Origin: Exiguobacterium acetylicum
Lineage (GTDB): Bacteria; Bacillota; Bacilli; Exiguobacteriales; Exiguobacteriaceae
DNA: 64,000 nucleotides
Assembly: GCF_022170825.1 (NCBI RefSeq)
Contig: NZ_CP081878.1
Location: 1,824,001 to 1,888,000, forward strand
Direction of reading: 5' to 3'
How positions within the stretch are numbered: the stretch's first letter is position 1; the number at the start of each line of letters is the position of its first letter. The position numbers were made by a program, and so were the translations under genes. The notes below the pieces were generated by a model that did not search any database, was not told the origin of the DNA, and was given only the letters and a program-made list of their open reading frames with translations. Below, in pieces: positions 25,894-34,015 of this stretch.

Positions 25894-27407
25894 TGAATGA
25901 TGCCTTCTTTCTTCAGGTAATCACGGGCGACCTCATTTGCTGTCTTCCCACCGTATGCGACCGCTTCATTCATCTTAGACATCTCTTCATCTGAAATTTT
26001 ACCTGATAATTGCTCAAGTGCTTGTTTTACTTCTGGATACTCCTCGATCGTCTCTTGTCGCAGAAGAGGAGCTCCTTCATATGGAGGGAATAGTTGCTGA
26101 TCGTCTTTTAAGACGACCATGTCGTATTTCGCAATCTCCGGATCTGTCGAGTAAGCATCAATGACATCGATCTCACCTGACTCGATTGCTTTATAGCGCA
26201 ATTTTGGTTCCATCGTGACCACTTTCTGGAAATTAACGTCATATTTATCTTGAATCCCTTTATACCCATCCTGTCGGTCCTTAAATTCTAACGTGAATCC
26301 AGCCGTCAACTGATTCGCGACCTGTTTTAAATCAGAGATCGTCTTCAAATCGTAACGGTCTGCTAATTTCTTTGGAACAGCTACAGCATAGGTATTGTTA
26401 TAGTTCATCGGTGGTAGCAAGGCTAAATCTTGTTTTTCAAGACCGGCTTTTGCCTGTTCATACACTTCTTTTGCATCATTCGACTTCGGTTTTTCATTCG
26501 TCAAACTAGCGAGCACCGTTCCTGTAAACTCTGGATACGCATCGATATCACCTGATTCGAGTGCCTTATAGACGAAGGTCGTCTTCCCGAAGTTCGGTTT
26601 GACTTGTACCGTCAAATCCGTTTCATCTTCAATGACAACCTTATACATATTCATTAAAATTTCTGGTTCTACGCCTAGTTTTCCGGCAACGACGAGATCC
26701 GGTCGTTCACTACGCCCGAACGCGAATGGAGCGGCGACGATTGCGACCATCAAGACGACTGCTGTCACGAGACGTGCTGTTTGTCGTTTACGTGTCGCGA
26801 CTTCCGTTTGACGTAACAATCCGTCAAATAACAGGGCAAGGAGTGCTGCTGGAATCGCACCAAGCAACAGTAGATAATTATCATTGCGGTCAATCCCGAG
26901 GAGAATGATGGATCCTAATCCTCCTGCACCAATCAAGGCAGCGATCGTTGCCGTACCAATGATCAGTACCATGGCGGTCCGAATCCCGGCCATCATGACA
27001 GGCAAAGCCAACGGGAGTTCGACTTTCCAAAGGCTCTGCATCGGAGTCATTCCACACGCTCGTGCTGCTTCCTTGATCGAAGGATCGACTTCGGCAAGAC
27101 CCGTGTAGGTATTACGAACGATTGGTAACAAGGAATATAAGACCAGTGCAATAATGGACGGGACTGTACCGATTCCAACGAGCGGGATCATCAGACCGAG
27201 TAATGCGAGAGATGGAATCGTCTGGATGACAGAGGTTACACCAATTGACCACTCACTCAGACGTTTGTTACGTGATAAGTAAATCCCGAGCGGAATAGCG
27301 ATGACACATGCGATCAGCAAGGAAATGACCGATAATTGAATATGCTCGATTAACGCTTGAAGCAATTCCGTCTTCCGGTCTTGGTACGTTTCGATCAATC
27401 CATTCAT
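25890..27407 (-). CDS. ABC transporter permease fused to substrate-binding domain (EgtU/OpuC family)
   Basis: 505 residues. Membrane half (about 1-215) with the EAA loop EAARACGMTPMQSLWKVELPLALP, another transmembrane helix (about 215-235), then a periplasmic-binding fold (about 238-505; DIDAYPEFTGTVLASL, GEIDVIDAYSTDPEIAKYDM) exposed outside the membrane. This fused layout and length match EgtU (ergothioneine) and older BilE/OpuC-like annotations for betaine, choline or carnitine. Sequence alone does not settle the ligand. ATGA overlaps on both sides. Confidence 0.88.
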   Translation of the reverse strand: MNGLIETYQDRKTELLQALIEHIQLSVISLLIACVIAIPLGIYLSRNKRLSEWSIGVTSVIQTIPSLALLGLMIPLVGIGTVPSIIALVLYSLLPIVRNTYTGLAEVDPSIKEAARACGMTPMQSLWKVELPLALPVMMAGIRTAMVLIIGTATIAALIGAGGLGSIILLGIDRNDNYLLLLGAIPAALLALLFDGLLRQTEVATRKRQTARLVTAVVLMVAIVAAPFAFGRSERPDLVVAGKLGVEPEILMNMYKVVIEDETDLTVQVKPNFGKTTFVYKALESGDIDAYPEFTGTVLASLTNEKPKSNDAKEVYEQAKAGLEKQDLALLPPMNYNNTYAVAVPKKLADRYDLKTISDLKQVANQLTAGFTLEFKDRQDGYKGIQDKYDVNFQKVVTMEPKLRYKAIESGEIDVIDAYSTDPEIAKYDMVVLKDDQQLFPPYEGAPLLRQETIEEYPEVKQALEQLSGKISDEEMSKMNEAVAYGGKTANEVARDYLKKEGIIQ

Positions 27408-28135
27408 TCGACACTCCCCCTAACTTGACGCATGAACTCTTGAACGAATGGATCGTTACTAGCTAGTACTTCTTCTTTCGTACCAATGAAAGCAATCTCC
27501 CCAGCGTTCATCAGACAAATGCGACTGCCCAGTTTTAATGCTTCGTTCATATCGTGTGTAACGAACAAGATTGTTTTGCCTAGTTCTTCGTTTAGATGCA
27601 ACAAATCATTTTGCAATTGTTCACGTGAAATGGGATCAAGCGCAGAGAACGGTTCATCCATCAAGATGACATCTTGTTCTGCTGCGAGTGCGCGCATGAC
27701 GCCGACACGTTGTTGTTGTCCACCAGAAAGTTCACTTGGGTATTTCTTTTTAAGTGATGTATTTAATCCAGTCAATCGGAATAATTCATCGACCCGTCGC
27801 GACACTTTTTCTTTATCCCACTTCAATAATTCGGGTACGACGCTGACATTTTCCTCAATCGTCATGTGTGGAAAAAGAGCAATCTGTTGCAAGACGTATC
27901 CAATTCGACGCCGGAGTTCATGTTCATTAATTGACATGATCGGTTCACCATCAATCCAAATTTGTCCCTCCGAGTGATCAATCAATCGATTAACCATTTT
28001 CATCGTCGTCGTTTTACCGCAACCTGAAGGACCAATCAAGCAAAAAATCTCACCTCGATCAACAGTAAAGTTGACGTGTTGTACTGCCTTTGTCCCGTCT
28101 GCATACGTTTTGCCGACATCCTTAAATTCAATCAC
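27404..28135 (-). CDS. ABC transporter ATP-binding protein (EgtV/OpuC-type, no CBS domains)
   Basis: 243 residues. Walker A GPSGCGKTTTM, signature LSGGQQQRVGVMRAL, Walker B VILMDEPFSALD, H-loop FVTHDMNEALKL. It lacks the C-terminal CBS pair that OpuCA/OpuAA use to sense ionic strength, which together with the fused partner favours an EgtV-like assignment. First gene of the three-gene operon; ATG 28135 follows AACGAGGGATG-type sequence. A SigB-like promoter lies 40 bp upstream. Confidence 0.88.
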   Translation of the reverse strand: MIEFKDVGKTYADGTKAVQHVNFTVDRGEIFCLIGPSGCGKTTTMKMVNRLIDHSEGQIWIDGEPIMSINEHELRRRIGYVLQQIALFPHMTIEENVSVVPELLKWDKEKVSRRVDELFRLTGLNTSLKKKYPSELSGGQQQRVGVMRALAAEQDVILMDEPFSALDPISREQLQNDLLHLNEELGKTILFVTHDMNEALKLGSRICLMNAGEIAFIGTKEEVLASNDPFVQEFMRQVRGSVE

Positions 28136-28174
28136 GTATCATCCCTCGTTTCCCCTGTTTATTATCTTTGTAAA

Positions 28175-28201
28175 ATTCCCCTTTCTCTGGGGTTCTAAAA
28201 C
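28175..28201 (-). promoter_or_regulatory. Possible sigma-B-type promoter upstream of the ABC operon
   Basis: Minus strand GTTTTA (28201-28196), 15-bp spacer, GGGAAT (28180-28175); consensus is GTTTAA-N12-15-GGGTAT. It would fit stress control of a compatible-solute or antioxidant importer. Imperfect -10, so tentative. Confidence 0.35.
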
Positions 28202-28268
28202 CTATTCCGTTCATTTGTTCCCCTGTTTTTATAAATCTTTCCTTGAGTAGATAAATCATCGCAATAAC

Positions 28269-28296
28269 AAAAAGGACGGTGGAGAATATCCACCGT
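28269..28296 (-). terminator. Terminator of the 3D-domain gene
   Basis: Minus strand GACGGTGGA-TATTC-TCCACCGTC followed by CTTTTTG. Confidence 0.85.
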
Positions 28297-28313
28297 CTGA
28301 CTGTATGATGCTT

Positions 28314-28937
28314 TTATTCGAACGTCACCGTTACATGTCGGCGACCCCATTCTAACGCTTCTTGTTTAGAACCTACTAAAAGATCCATGATTTTCCCACG
28401 AATTGCACCACCCGTATCGAGGGCAATCGCATCTCCGAAACCTTCTACATGTACCTTAGTTCCAAGTGGAACGACTGATGGATCGACTGCTACGATTCGA
28501 CGTCCTTCGTATGTAATCGTATTCGTGACGTCATAACCCGATGCCGTTAATGCACGACCATTATACAAGCGACTACCATTGTTTTCTGGATTTGTCGTAT
28601 ATGCTGTCGTCTCAAACGTTTCCGTCCGTTTCGAGGAAGAATTACTCTGTGCTTGCACATGACTTTGTTTCGTAGCTTGCTGCGCTTTCTTTTTAGCATC
28701 CAATTTAGCTCTCTGCTCTGTTTTAGCTTTCTGCTCTGCTTGTAAGCGTGCCTGTTTTCGTGCCTCTGCTTGTTCACGCTTCTCTTGAGCAGCTTGACGT
28801 TTCATCTCTAATGGATTTTGGACGATCGTTTTCTCCGTACCGATCCCGATTTGTGCGGCTGACGCTTCATGTTGCGGCAAAAGAATAAATATGAATCCCG
28901 CTATACAAAGGGATAAAAGGAATGATGTTCGTTTCAT
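28314..28937 (-). CDS. Secreted 3D-domain cell-wall protein (YocH/RpfB-like)
   Basis: 207 residues. Signal peptide (KR, hydrophobic core, cleavage after ASA at about 26), a K/Q/A-rich coiled linker (about 45-105), then a C-terminal 3D domain (about 125-207) with the three Asp regions: VDPSVVPLGTKVHVEGFG, AIALDTGG and GKIMDLLVGS. Fits muralytic/lytic-transglycosylase-like proteins of the YocH group, but without LysM repeats. ATG 28937 follows AAAGGTTGG. WalR-like boxes lie upstream (29041, 29107), matching the known WalR control of yocH in B. subtilis. Confidence 0.85.
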   Translation of the reverse strand: MKRTSFLLSLCIAGFIFILLPQHEASAAQIGIGTEKTIVQNPLEMKRQAAQEKREQAEARKQARLQAEQKAKTEQRAKLDAKKKAQQATKQSHVQAQSNSSSKRTETFETTAYTTNPENNGSRLYNGRALTASGYDVTNTITYEGRRIVAVDPSVVPLGTKVHVEGFGDAIALDTGGAIRGKIMDLLVGSKQEALEWGRRHVTVTFE

Positions 28938-29250
28938 GTTGATGCCAACCTTTCTCGCCGTTTTACGACCCGGACAACGTATCACGGTGACAAATAGTTT
29001 GAAAAGCGAACACTATGAATTGAAATATATCTGTCAAAAAGTAACGAAATGGTTACACGCTTACAAAAAACGCTCTCATCCGTTGTGTAGCAACGTTTTT
29101 ATATTTTGTAACCATTCTGTTACGATTTATTCTTTGTTACTCTTCTGTAATAAATGTATCTTTTCGATGTTTTCAGTCATTTCGTCCAATTCTTGCTTCA
29201 CTCGTCTAAAGTAACAGTTTATTATTATTCACCTATCTGAATGAACATGA
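28938..29250 (-). promoter_or_regulatory. Long upstream region of the 3D-domain gene with two WalR-like boxes
   Basis: The gap of about 310 bp holds no credible ORF. TGTAACCATTCTGTTAC (plus, 29107-29123) fits the WalR consensus TGTWAH-N5-TGTWAH exactly. TGTAACCATTTCGTTAC (minus, 29057-29041) fits with one mismatch, giving two boxes in opposite orientation 50 bp apart. A small CGTTG/CAACG hairpin with T5 on the plus strand lies between them. WalR control is inferred from the motifs. Confidence 0.55.
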
Positions 29251-29282
29251 AAAAAGCACACCGTATCAACTGGTGTGCTCTC
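29251..29282 (-). terminator. Terminator of the DUF2187 gene
   Basis: Minus strand GAGCACACC-AGTTGATAC-GGTGTGCTTTTTT. Confidence 0.85.
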
Positions 29283-29287
29283 ATGCA

Positions 29288-29497
29288 TTATTTTGTTTTA
29301 CGTTCTAATAGTTCAATTTCTGACTTTAATAACACTTGTTTTTCGAACTCCAAACCAAGTGACTCAAAGTTTTTCGTGTGAGATACATCACCAACGACCG
29401 TATTTGTCAATACAGCTGTCACTTCCGCAACCCAGCCATCTTTTGTTTTTACCATATCGCCAACGATATAATCGAATAACTCTTCTGTTTCTTCCAT
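29288..29497 (-). CDS. DUF2187-like small protein
   Basis: 69 residues from ATG 29497, which is 9 nt after AGGAG; the ATG at 29506 abuts that site. DYIVGDMVKTKDGWVAEVTAVLTNTVVGDVS is the short SH3/KOW-like beta core of DUF2187 proteins common in Bacillales, followed by a charged helix. Function unknown; a KOW-like role in nucleic-acid binding is only a possibility. Confidence 0.7.
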   Translation of the reverse strand: MEETEELFDYIVGDMVKTKDGWVAEVTAVLTNTVVGDVSHTKNFESLGLEFEKQVLLKSEIELLERKTK

Positions 29498-29557
29498 CTG
29501 ACTCATCTCCTGACACGTTCAATTACAGTTAATCATATAAAATAACGACCGAAAAAG

Positions 29558-30169
29558 CTAGTCACGCGTTAATTGCGCCAAGAACTGGCGCAATATTTTA
29601 GCCGTAAGTCCCCAAATCAGATAGTCCCCATGCTCATAAAAATGCTCCGTGACCGTATACGTTCGATCCAAGTATGCTTCCCGATTCGCCATTCGTTCTG
29701 TTGGGACCTCTTTTCCAGGTCGGATCCGCCACTCCATATCCCCTTTGATTGGTTTTGAAGTCATTAACTCGTTTAACGATACGAGAAAGACATGATCGAC
29801 TTCTGCTGGTGAAGGGGTAAAATCCGTCGCGTGGAGGATGCCGAGATACGGGTAAATGATCGACCGGTTCGGTGTCACAAGGGGTTCTAGCGTCCCAATT
29901 AGTTCAACTTCTGAAGCTTTGACATTTAATTCTTCGACCGTCTCGCGGATAGCTGCTGCTTTGGGGGATTCGCCCAAGTCGATTCGCCCACCAGGAAAGG
30001 CGATTTCACCTGGCTGTGAACGCAGTGTCTTGGCTCGTACTTGAAATAACAAATAGACTTCGCCATCCTGTTCGACCAACGGAACGAGTACGGCTGCCGC
30101 ATGACGAGGTAAACGTTCTTCAGAATCTACATATTGCTTTCGGATATCGGCTAAGTTCACCTGTTTCAT
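29558..30169 (-). CDS. Nudix hydrolase, CoA pyrophosphatase type
   Basis: 203 residues. The Nudix box GGRIDLGESPKAAAIRETVEEL matches GX5EX7REUXEE, and the preceding LLFQVRAKTLRSQPGEIAFPG is the CoA-pyrophosphatase (UPF0035) signature. Such enzymes cleave CoA or oxidised CoA to phosphopantetheine and 3',5'-ADP. Starts at ATG 30169 overlapping the stop of the small upstream gene (ATGA). Closing residues are hydrophobic, as in the family. Confidence 0.87.
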   Translation of the reverse strand: MKQVNLADIRKQYVDSEERLPRHAAAVLVPLVEQDGEVYLLFQVRAKTLRSQPGEIAFPGGRIDLGESPKAAAIRETVEELNVKASEVELIGTLEPLVTPNRSIIYPYLGILHATDFTPSPAEVDHVFLVSLNELMTSKPIKGDMEWRIRPGKEVPTERMANREAYLDRTYTVTEHFYEHGDYLIWGLTAKILRQFLAQLTRD

Positions 30170-30396
30170 CGCCCTTCTTGTGCAACGTGTTGATAGGCCT
30201 CTTCAAGATGGCGCATACGAACGATGAGATCCGCATTTTTAGCAATTCGATCTGATAAGATCGATCCTGCTACCGTCTTGTAGTAGGCGTTTAAGGCATG
30301 TCGTTTTGTCAGGTGTGCCTCGTTCTGACGGATATATTCCTTAAAATTCGCAATTAATCGTTCTGTCGTAAAAAGTTGTTCGTTCACAAGTTTCAT
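30166..30396 (-). CDS. Small helical protein, unknown
   Basis: 76 residues from ATG 30396, or 73 from GTG 30387, which has better spacing (8 nt) to AAAGGA. Predicted all-helical and charged, no motifs. Couples to the Nudix gene through a 4-bp overlap. No function recognised. Confidence 0.6.
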   Translation of the reverse strand: MKLVNEQLFTTERLIANFKEYIRQNEAHLTKRHALNAYYKTVAGSILSDRIAKNADLIVRMRHLEEAYQHVAQEGR

Positions 30397-30475
30397 CCTT
30401 TCACACGTCGAGCGTGTCATCAATAGTTTAATGGTAACGAGTTTTGGCTAAGATGTAAATTAAGGGGGGTTATCC

Positions 30476-32050
30476 GTGAATAAAAAATTAGATGTCCTCA
30501 TTATCGGCGCCGGACCAACCGGTTTAACACTCGCACTCGCACTCTCTCGCTACGGATTATCTTTCCGCATCGTCGAACGTGCAAGTGGACCATCTGTCGT
30601 CTCCAAAGCGATCGGTATTCAAGCACGTTCCCTTGAATTGTTCGCAAGACTTGGTGTGGCAGAAGAATTAATGGAAAATGCGATTAAAATCAATCAGGGA
30701 AACCTCTATGTCAATGGTGCATGGCAGGCAAAACTTGATTTTACTGATTTAAACACACCCTTTCCGTTCGTTACGCTGTTGCCTCAAAGTGAGACGGAAC
30801 GGATTCTCGAAGCACGTCTTGCCACTTACGGTCATACAGTAGAACGAGAAACGGAATTAACGGGATTCGCCCAATTCCCAACCTTCGTCACTGCTTCATT
30901 ACAACATAAAGGGGCAACGGAGACAGTCGATGCCTCTTTCATCATCGGAGCAGATGGTGCAAACAGTTTCGTCCGTCGAGAACTCGGACTTCCATTTAGC
31001 GGTAAGTCGTTTAAAGAATCGTGGGCGCTCGCCGACATTGAGGTCGATTGGCCTCTTTCTTCTGAGGAAGTACACATTTTCTTCTCTGATCATGGCGTCA
31101 TCGAATCGTTTCCTCTTCAATCGAATCTGTTTCGCATCACCGGCAATCTAACAAGCGGACCTGTTCCGACGGATCATAATGCCATTGATGATTTTTTACA
31201 AAATCGAGCTAAAGTCCCGTTTAAGCTTAAAAAAGTCCACTGGTACTCGATGTTCCGCGTTCATAATCGGATCATCGAGAAGTTCGGACATCATCGCATC
31301 TATTTGATTGGGGATGCGGCTCACATCAATTCACCCGTCGGTGGTCAAGGAATGAATACCGGTATTGCCGATGCGATGAATCTCGCATGGAAACTTTGGT
31401 GTGTCCATCAGTTCAAGGCGAGCTTTCCGTTACTCGATTCTTATAGCGTCGAACGCCGAGAAGCGGCACAAGGCATTCTGAGATCAACGAACCTTGCGAC
31501 GGAACTCTTGCAAATCAATATTCCTTTTTTATTACCGTTACAGGAAAAAGTCATTCGAAATAGCCTCAAAATCGCACCACTGCATCATTTCGTGACGAAT
31601 CGAATCGCTCAGCTTAACAGTCACTACCCAGCGAGCTCAACATTTGTCACACAAGGACACTTCAGTCCATTGACGCCAAAACCAGGTGAACCGATGCCTT
31701 ATAGTGAAGTCGTTCATCCGCGAACGAAAAAAAACGAGCTCTTGTTACGTCGTGCGGACCGGAACTTCTTATTACTATTGTTCTTACCGAAGAACGCATC
31801 CGATAATCTTCTTGAACCATTCAAGGAACTCGCCTATACCTATCCCGATCTCTTTGAAACAGTTCCGATTCACCAATCCTTAAAAGAAGATGGTGTCGTC
31901 GATCAAGGCGGTGAACTGGCACGACGCTTCGGTATCAAACAGTCCGGATTATACTTGATTCGCCCTGACGGTTATATCGCTTATCGCCAACAAGGCTTAA
32001 AAAGTAAATCATTCGCTCGGTATGTTGAACGTTTACTTTATGCGCGATAA
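30476..32050 (+). CDS. FAD-dependent aromatic/polyketide-type monooxygenase
   Basis: 524 residues. Rossmann GAGPTGLTLALALSRYG, the DG-type FIIGADGANSFVRREL, and GDAAHINSPVGGQGMNTGIADAMNLAWKL (GD motif for FAD ribityl) define the class A flavoprotein hydroxylase (PheA/TfdB/MhpA) group. The C-terminal thioredoxin-like domain (about 400-520) is present. Uses NAD(P)H and O2 to hydroxylate an aromatic ring; substrate unknown. Starts at GTG 30476 after GGGGGG. Solitary gene with no catabolic cluster, possibly acquired or involved in detoxification. Confidence 0.88.
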   Translation: MNKKLDVLIIGAGPTGLTLALALSRYGLSFRIVERASGPSVVSKAIGIQARSLELFARLGVAEELMENAIKINQGNLYVNGAWQAKLDFTDLNTPFPFVTLLPQSETERILEARLATYGHTVERETELTGFAQFPTFVTASLQHKGATETVDASFIIGADGANSFVRRELGLPFSGKSFKESWALADIEVDWPLSSEEVHIFFSDHGVIESFPLQSNLFRITGNLTSGPVPTDHNAIDDFLQNRAKVPFKLKKVHWYSMFRVHNRIIEKFGHHRIYLIGDAAHINSPVGGQGMNTGIADAMNLAWKLWCVHQFKASFPLLDSYSVERREAAQGILRSTNLATELLQINIPFLLPLQEKVIRNSLKIAPLHHFVTNRIAQLNSHYPASSTFVTQGHFSPLTPKPGEPMPYSEVVHPRTKKNELLLRRADRNFLLLLFLPKNASDNLLEPFKELAYTYPDLFETVPIHQSLKEDGVVDQGGELARRFGIKQSGLYLIRPDGYIAYRQQGLKSKSFARYVERLLYAR

Positions 32051-32083
32051 CTCGGTATGATAGTAGATGAGGTGAACATCTAA

Positions 32084-32401
32084 ATGGATATACAACTGAT
32101 CCGCACAGCTTTAATCATTCTTCTCATTATTGCGTTTCTTGTCATCGTCAGCAGACGAACAAAAGAAAATCTTCGCTGGTCACTTCTTGGAGAGGCTTTC
32201 GGTGAAAAAGGGGAAGATCTATTGAAGGACGCTGCTCGACTCGAGGCAGCTGAACTAGACATTCGTGTCGAACGTGGTATTAAGACTTCGTTTTTATTCC
32301 GACGTTTCAGCAAAGACTTGGATGATCGCGTTGCGGTCTATGTCTTAAAAGAAGATCTAGCACAAGCTGAGGAAATTCTTGCGACACGACCGAGACGTTA
32401 A
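32084..32401 (+). CDS. Small membrane-anchored protein, unknown
   Basis: 105 residues: one N-terminal membrane helix (about 5-24), then a charged alpha/beta domain with VAVYVLKEDLAQAEEIL, reminiscent of small ACT/DUF2007-like signal-transducing domains, but not convincingly. ATG 32084 follows GATGAGGTGAAC. Followed by a strong terminator. Confidence 0.6.
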   Translation: MDIQLIRTALIILLIIAFLVIVSRRTKENLRWSLLGEAFGEKGEDLLKDAARLEAAELDIRVERGIKTSFLFRRFSKDLDDRVAVYVLKEDLAQAEEILATRPRR

Positions 32402-32408
32402 ATATCAC

Positions 32409-32449
32409 CAAAAAGACAGTGAAGCGAATCGCCTTCACTGTCTTTTTTT
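32409..32449 (+). terminator. Terminator at 32.43 kb
   Basis: AAAGACAGTGAAG-CGAATCGC-CTTCACTGTCTTTTTTTA; bidirectional between convergent genes. Confidence 0.9.
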
Positions 32450-33002
32450 ATTCTTGGTGCTGGGCAAGATAAAATGCAACTTGCTTTCGTTCTTGTTCCT
32501 GAACGGGTGAAGATTTCTTTGACACGATGAATGCTCGTACATCTTTGAACGTATGCCCCGTCGGAAATTTAATGCGTTCCGTCCGCATCTGTGGTGCCTT
32601 CGGGAAAAGTGTCATAGCATGAATCGGAATGATCACACCTTGCTCCTTCAATGCTTTACGAACAGCTTGGACGATTCGCTTCGATTGACTAATCGGATGA
32701 GGCGTAAACAGTCTTTTTCCATGGACAGGATCCATCACGTAGCACGATTCCTCTGTCATCCATTCTACAGCAGCATCGTTTTGCAACAAGAGAAACAGTC
32801 CTTTTGGTCCAACTAAAGCAAAAGGAATGGTAATCGCGTCAGTTAGGCGAATGCGTTCAAATAACATCCAATCAAAACGACATACATGACGGATTTCATT
32901 ACAGAGCGCATCTGTTTCGTACGTCGTCGTATTCACTTGTTTATTTCCGAAGAAACGGCGGCGTGGTAGTTCCGGAACCGAAGCTGTCATGACTTGTAAC
33001 AT
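32448..33002 (-). CDS. Hypothetical protein with NERD-like core
   Basis: 184 residues. Segment ITIPFALVGPKGLFLLLQNDAA resembles the V-x-x-x-G-P-x-G-x-F-x-(I/L)-x-x-K core of NERD (nuclease-related) domains, but the catalytic E/K pair expected there is replaced (LLQND), so activity is doubtful. No membrane segment. Not otherwise recognised. Confidence 0.5.
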   Translation of the reverse strand: MLQVMTASVPELPRRRFFGNKQVNTTTYETDALCNEIRHVCRFDWMLFERIRLTDAITIPFALVGPKGLFLLLQNDAAVEWMTEESCYVMDPVHGKRLFTPHPISQSKRIVQAVRKALKEQGVIIPIHAMTLFPKAPQMRTERIKFPTGHTFKDVRAFIVSKKSSPVQEQERKQVAFYLAQHQE

Positions 33003-33085
33003 GGTTCATCATCCTTTGTAGTATGTATTATTAGTTATCTTAACACCGTTTCCCTTCAGATGATGATTCTTTCAAAAAGAAGGCA

Positions 33086-33133
33086 ATCAAAAAAGATATT
33101 CCTGACCGATCGGCAGAAATATCTTTTTGATTC
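33086..33133 (-). terminator. Terminator of gpsB
   Basis: Long stem AATCAAAAAGATATTTCTG.../...AGGAATATCTTTTTTGATT around CCGATCGG. The 130-bp space after gpsB leaves no room for rnpB, which follows gpsB in Bacillus. Confidence 0.8.
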
Positions 33134-33134
33134 A

Positions 33135-33449
33135 TTAGTCTTGATGCGGACGTCCGAAAACCGCCTTCTCGAGATTTGAGATGCGACGCAACATGTCATA
33201 GTTGGATGAACTAGAGACTTGTGGCTCCGCTTGTTCGACACGGCGTTCCTCCCGCTTTTCCGGTTGAACAGGTGCTTGTTTCAACGTCTCATTCTCTTTC
33301 TTCAGACGCTCGATTTCACGTTCGAATCCTTCGTAATCTTTAATGATTTGATCCAAGTATCCATCGACATCCTCGATGACATAGCCACGGAGGCCGGTCT
33401 TGAATTCTTTTTTATAAATATCGTCCGCTGTCAACAATGGCTTATACAT
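33135..33449 (-). CDS. gpsB: Cell division protein GpsB
   Basis: 104 residues. The DivIVA-like membrane-binding N-terminus [34 protein letters not shown] is near-canonical, followed by coiled coil, a Q/E-rich linker, and the short C-terminal trimerisation helix ([16 protein letters not shown]). Links PBP1 and other wall synthases to septum and pole; ponA is in the same region. ATG 33449 after GGGAGTGAAGAGG. Gene order ypsA-gpsB as in B. subtilis. Confidence 0.95.
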   Translation of the reverse strand: MYKPLLTADDIYKKEFKTGLRGYVIEDVDGYLDQIIKDYEGFEREIERLKKENETLKQAPVQPEKREERRVEQAEPQVSSSSNYDMLRRISNLEKAVFGRPHQD

Positions 33450-33454
33450 CCTCT

Positions 33455-34015
33455 TCACTCCCACTGGTCATTGTGTTGTAATTCTTGTTCGAGCCAAGAT
33501 AAATCATCTTGTGTAATCAAAAACAACTGATAATCGGATTGTTCCATTTCCATTCTAGCACGCTCTACTAAAAATTTCGCTGATCCTCCATGTTCTTCAT
33601 CAAAAACCGATAACAACCCTTGGCTTTTTTGAATCATGAATTCCGTTTTATTGCGTAACTGTGATGGATCCGTGTACGGTTTCTGACTAATTGCTTCCAC
33701 AAAGTCAGCTTGTTCAAGGATTGAAAGGTACTGTGCTTGAACAGGTTCTTTCCAGCGAGCCTCCTGTTCTAGGAATGGCAAGAGAATGCCTAGACGAATA
33801 TCTGGATACTCTTCCTTCAATTCCAGTATGACTTCGCATGCCCAGATTTCGCAACCCGGTGACGCACTCGTAATGAACCACTCCGTTCCACGATCTTCAA
33901 TCAAACGAATCATCCGCTCTCGGTATGCTGCCTTTAAGACACGGATACCGGGATGTTTTTGATCGAAGATGCCTAGTTCATTTGGCTTGTATCCTGTGAT
34001 GGCAACAACTTTCAC
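33455..34015 (-). CDS. ypsA: YpsA (DUF1273) SLOG-superfamily protein
   Basis: 186 residues. Begins [16 protein letters not shown] and contains [25 protein letters not shown], the glycine-rich nucleotide-sugar/NAD-binding motif of the SLOG superfamily. YpsA in Bacillus and Staphylococcus is implicated in cell division and oxidative stress. Starts with GTG overlapping the stop of mrfB (GTGA). Followed closely by gpsB. Confidence 0.9.
   Translation of the reverse strand: MKVVAITGYKPNELGIFDQKHPGIRVLKAAYRERMIRLIEDRGTEWFITSASPGCEIWACEVILELKEEYPDIRLGILLPFLEQEARWKEPVQAQYLSILEQADFVEAISQKPYTDPSQLRNKTEFMIQKSQGLLSVFDEEHGGSAKFLVERARMEMEQSDYQLFLITQDDLSWLEQELQHNDQWE

Noticed and set aside
33003-33134. RNase P RNA gene after gpsB, as in Bacillus
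   Set aside because: Only 130 bp available, mostly a terminator; the RNA needs about 400 nt.
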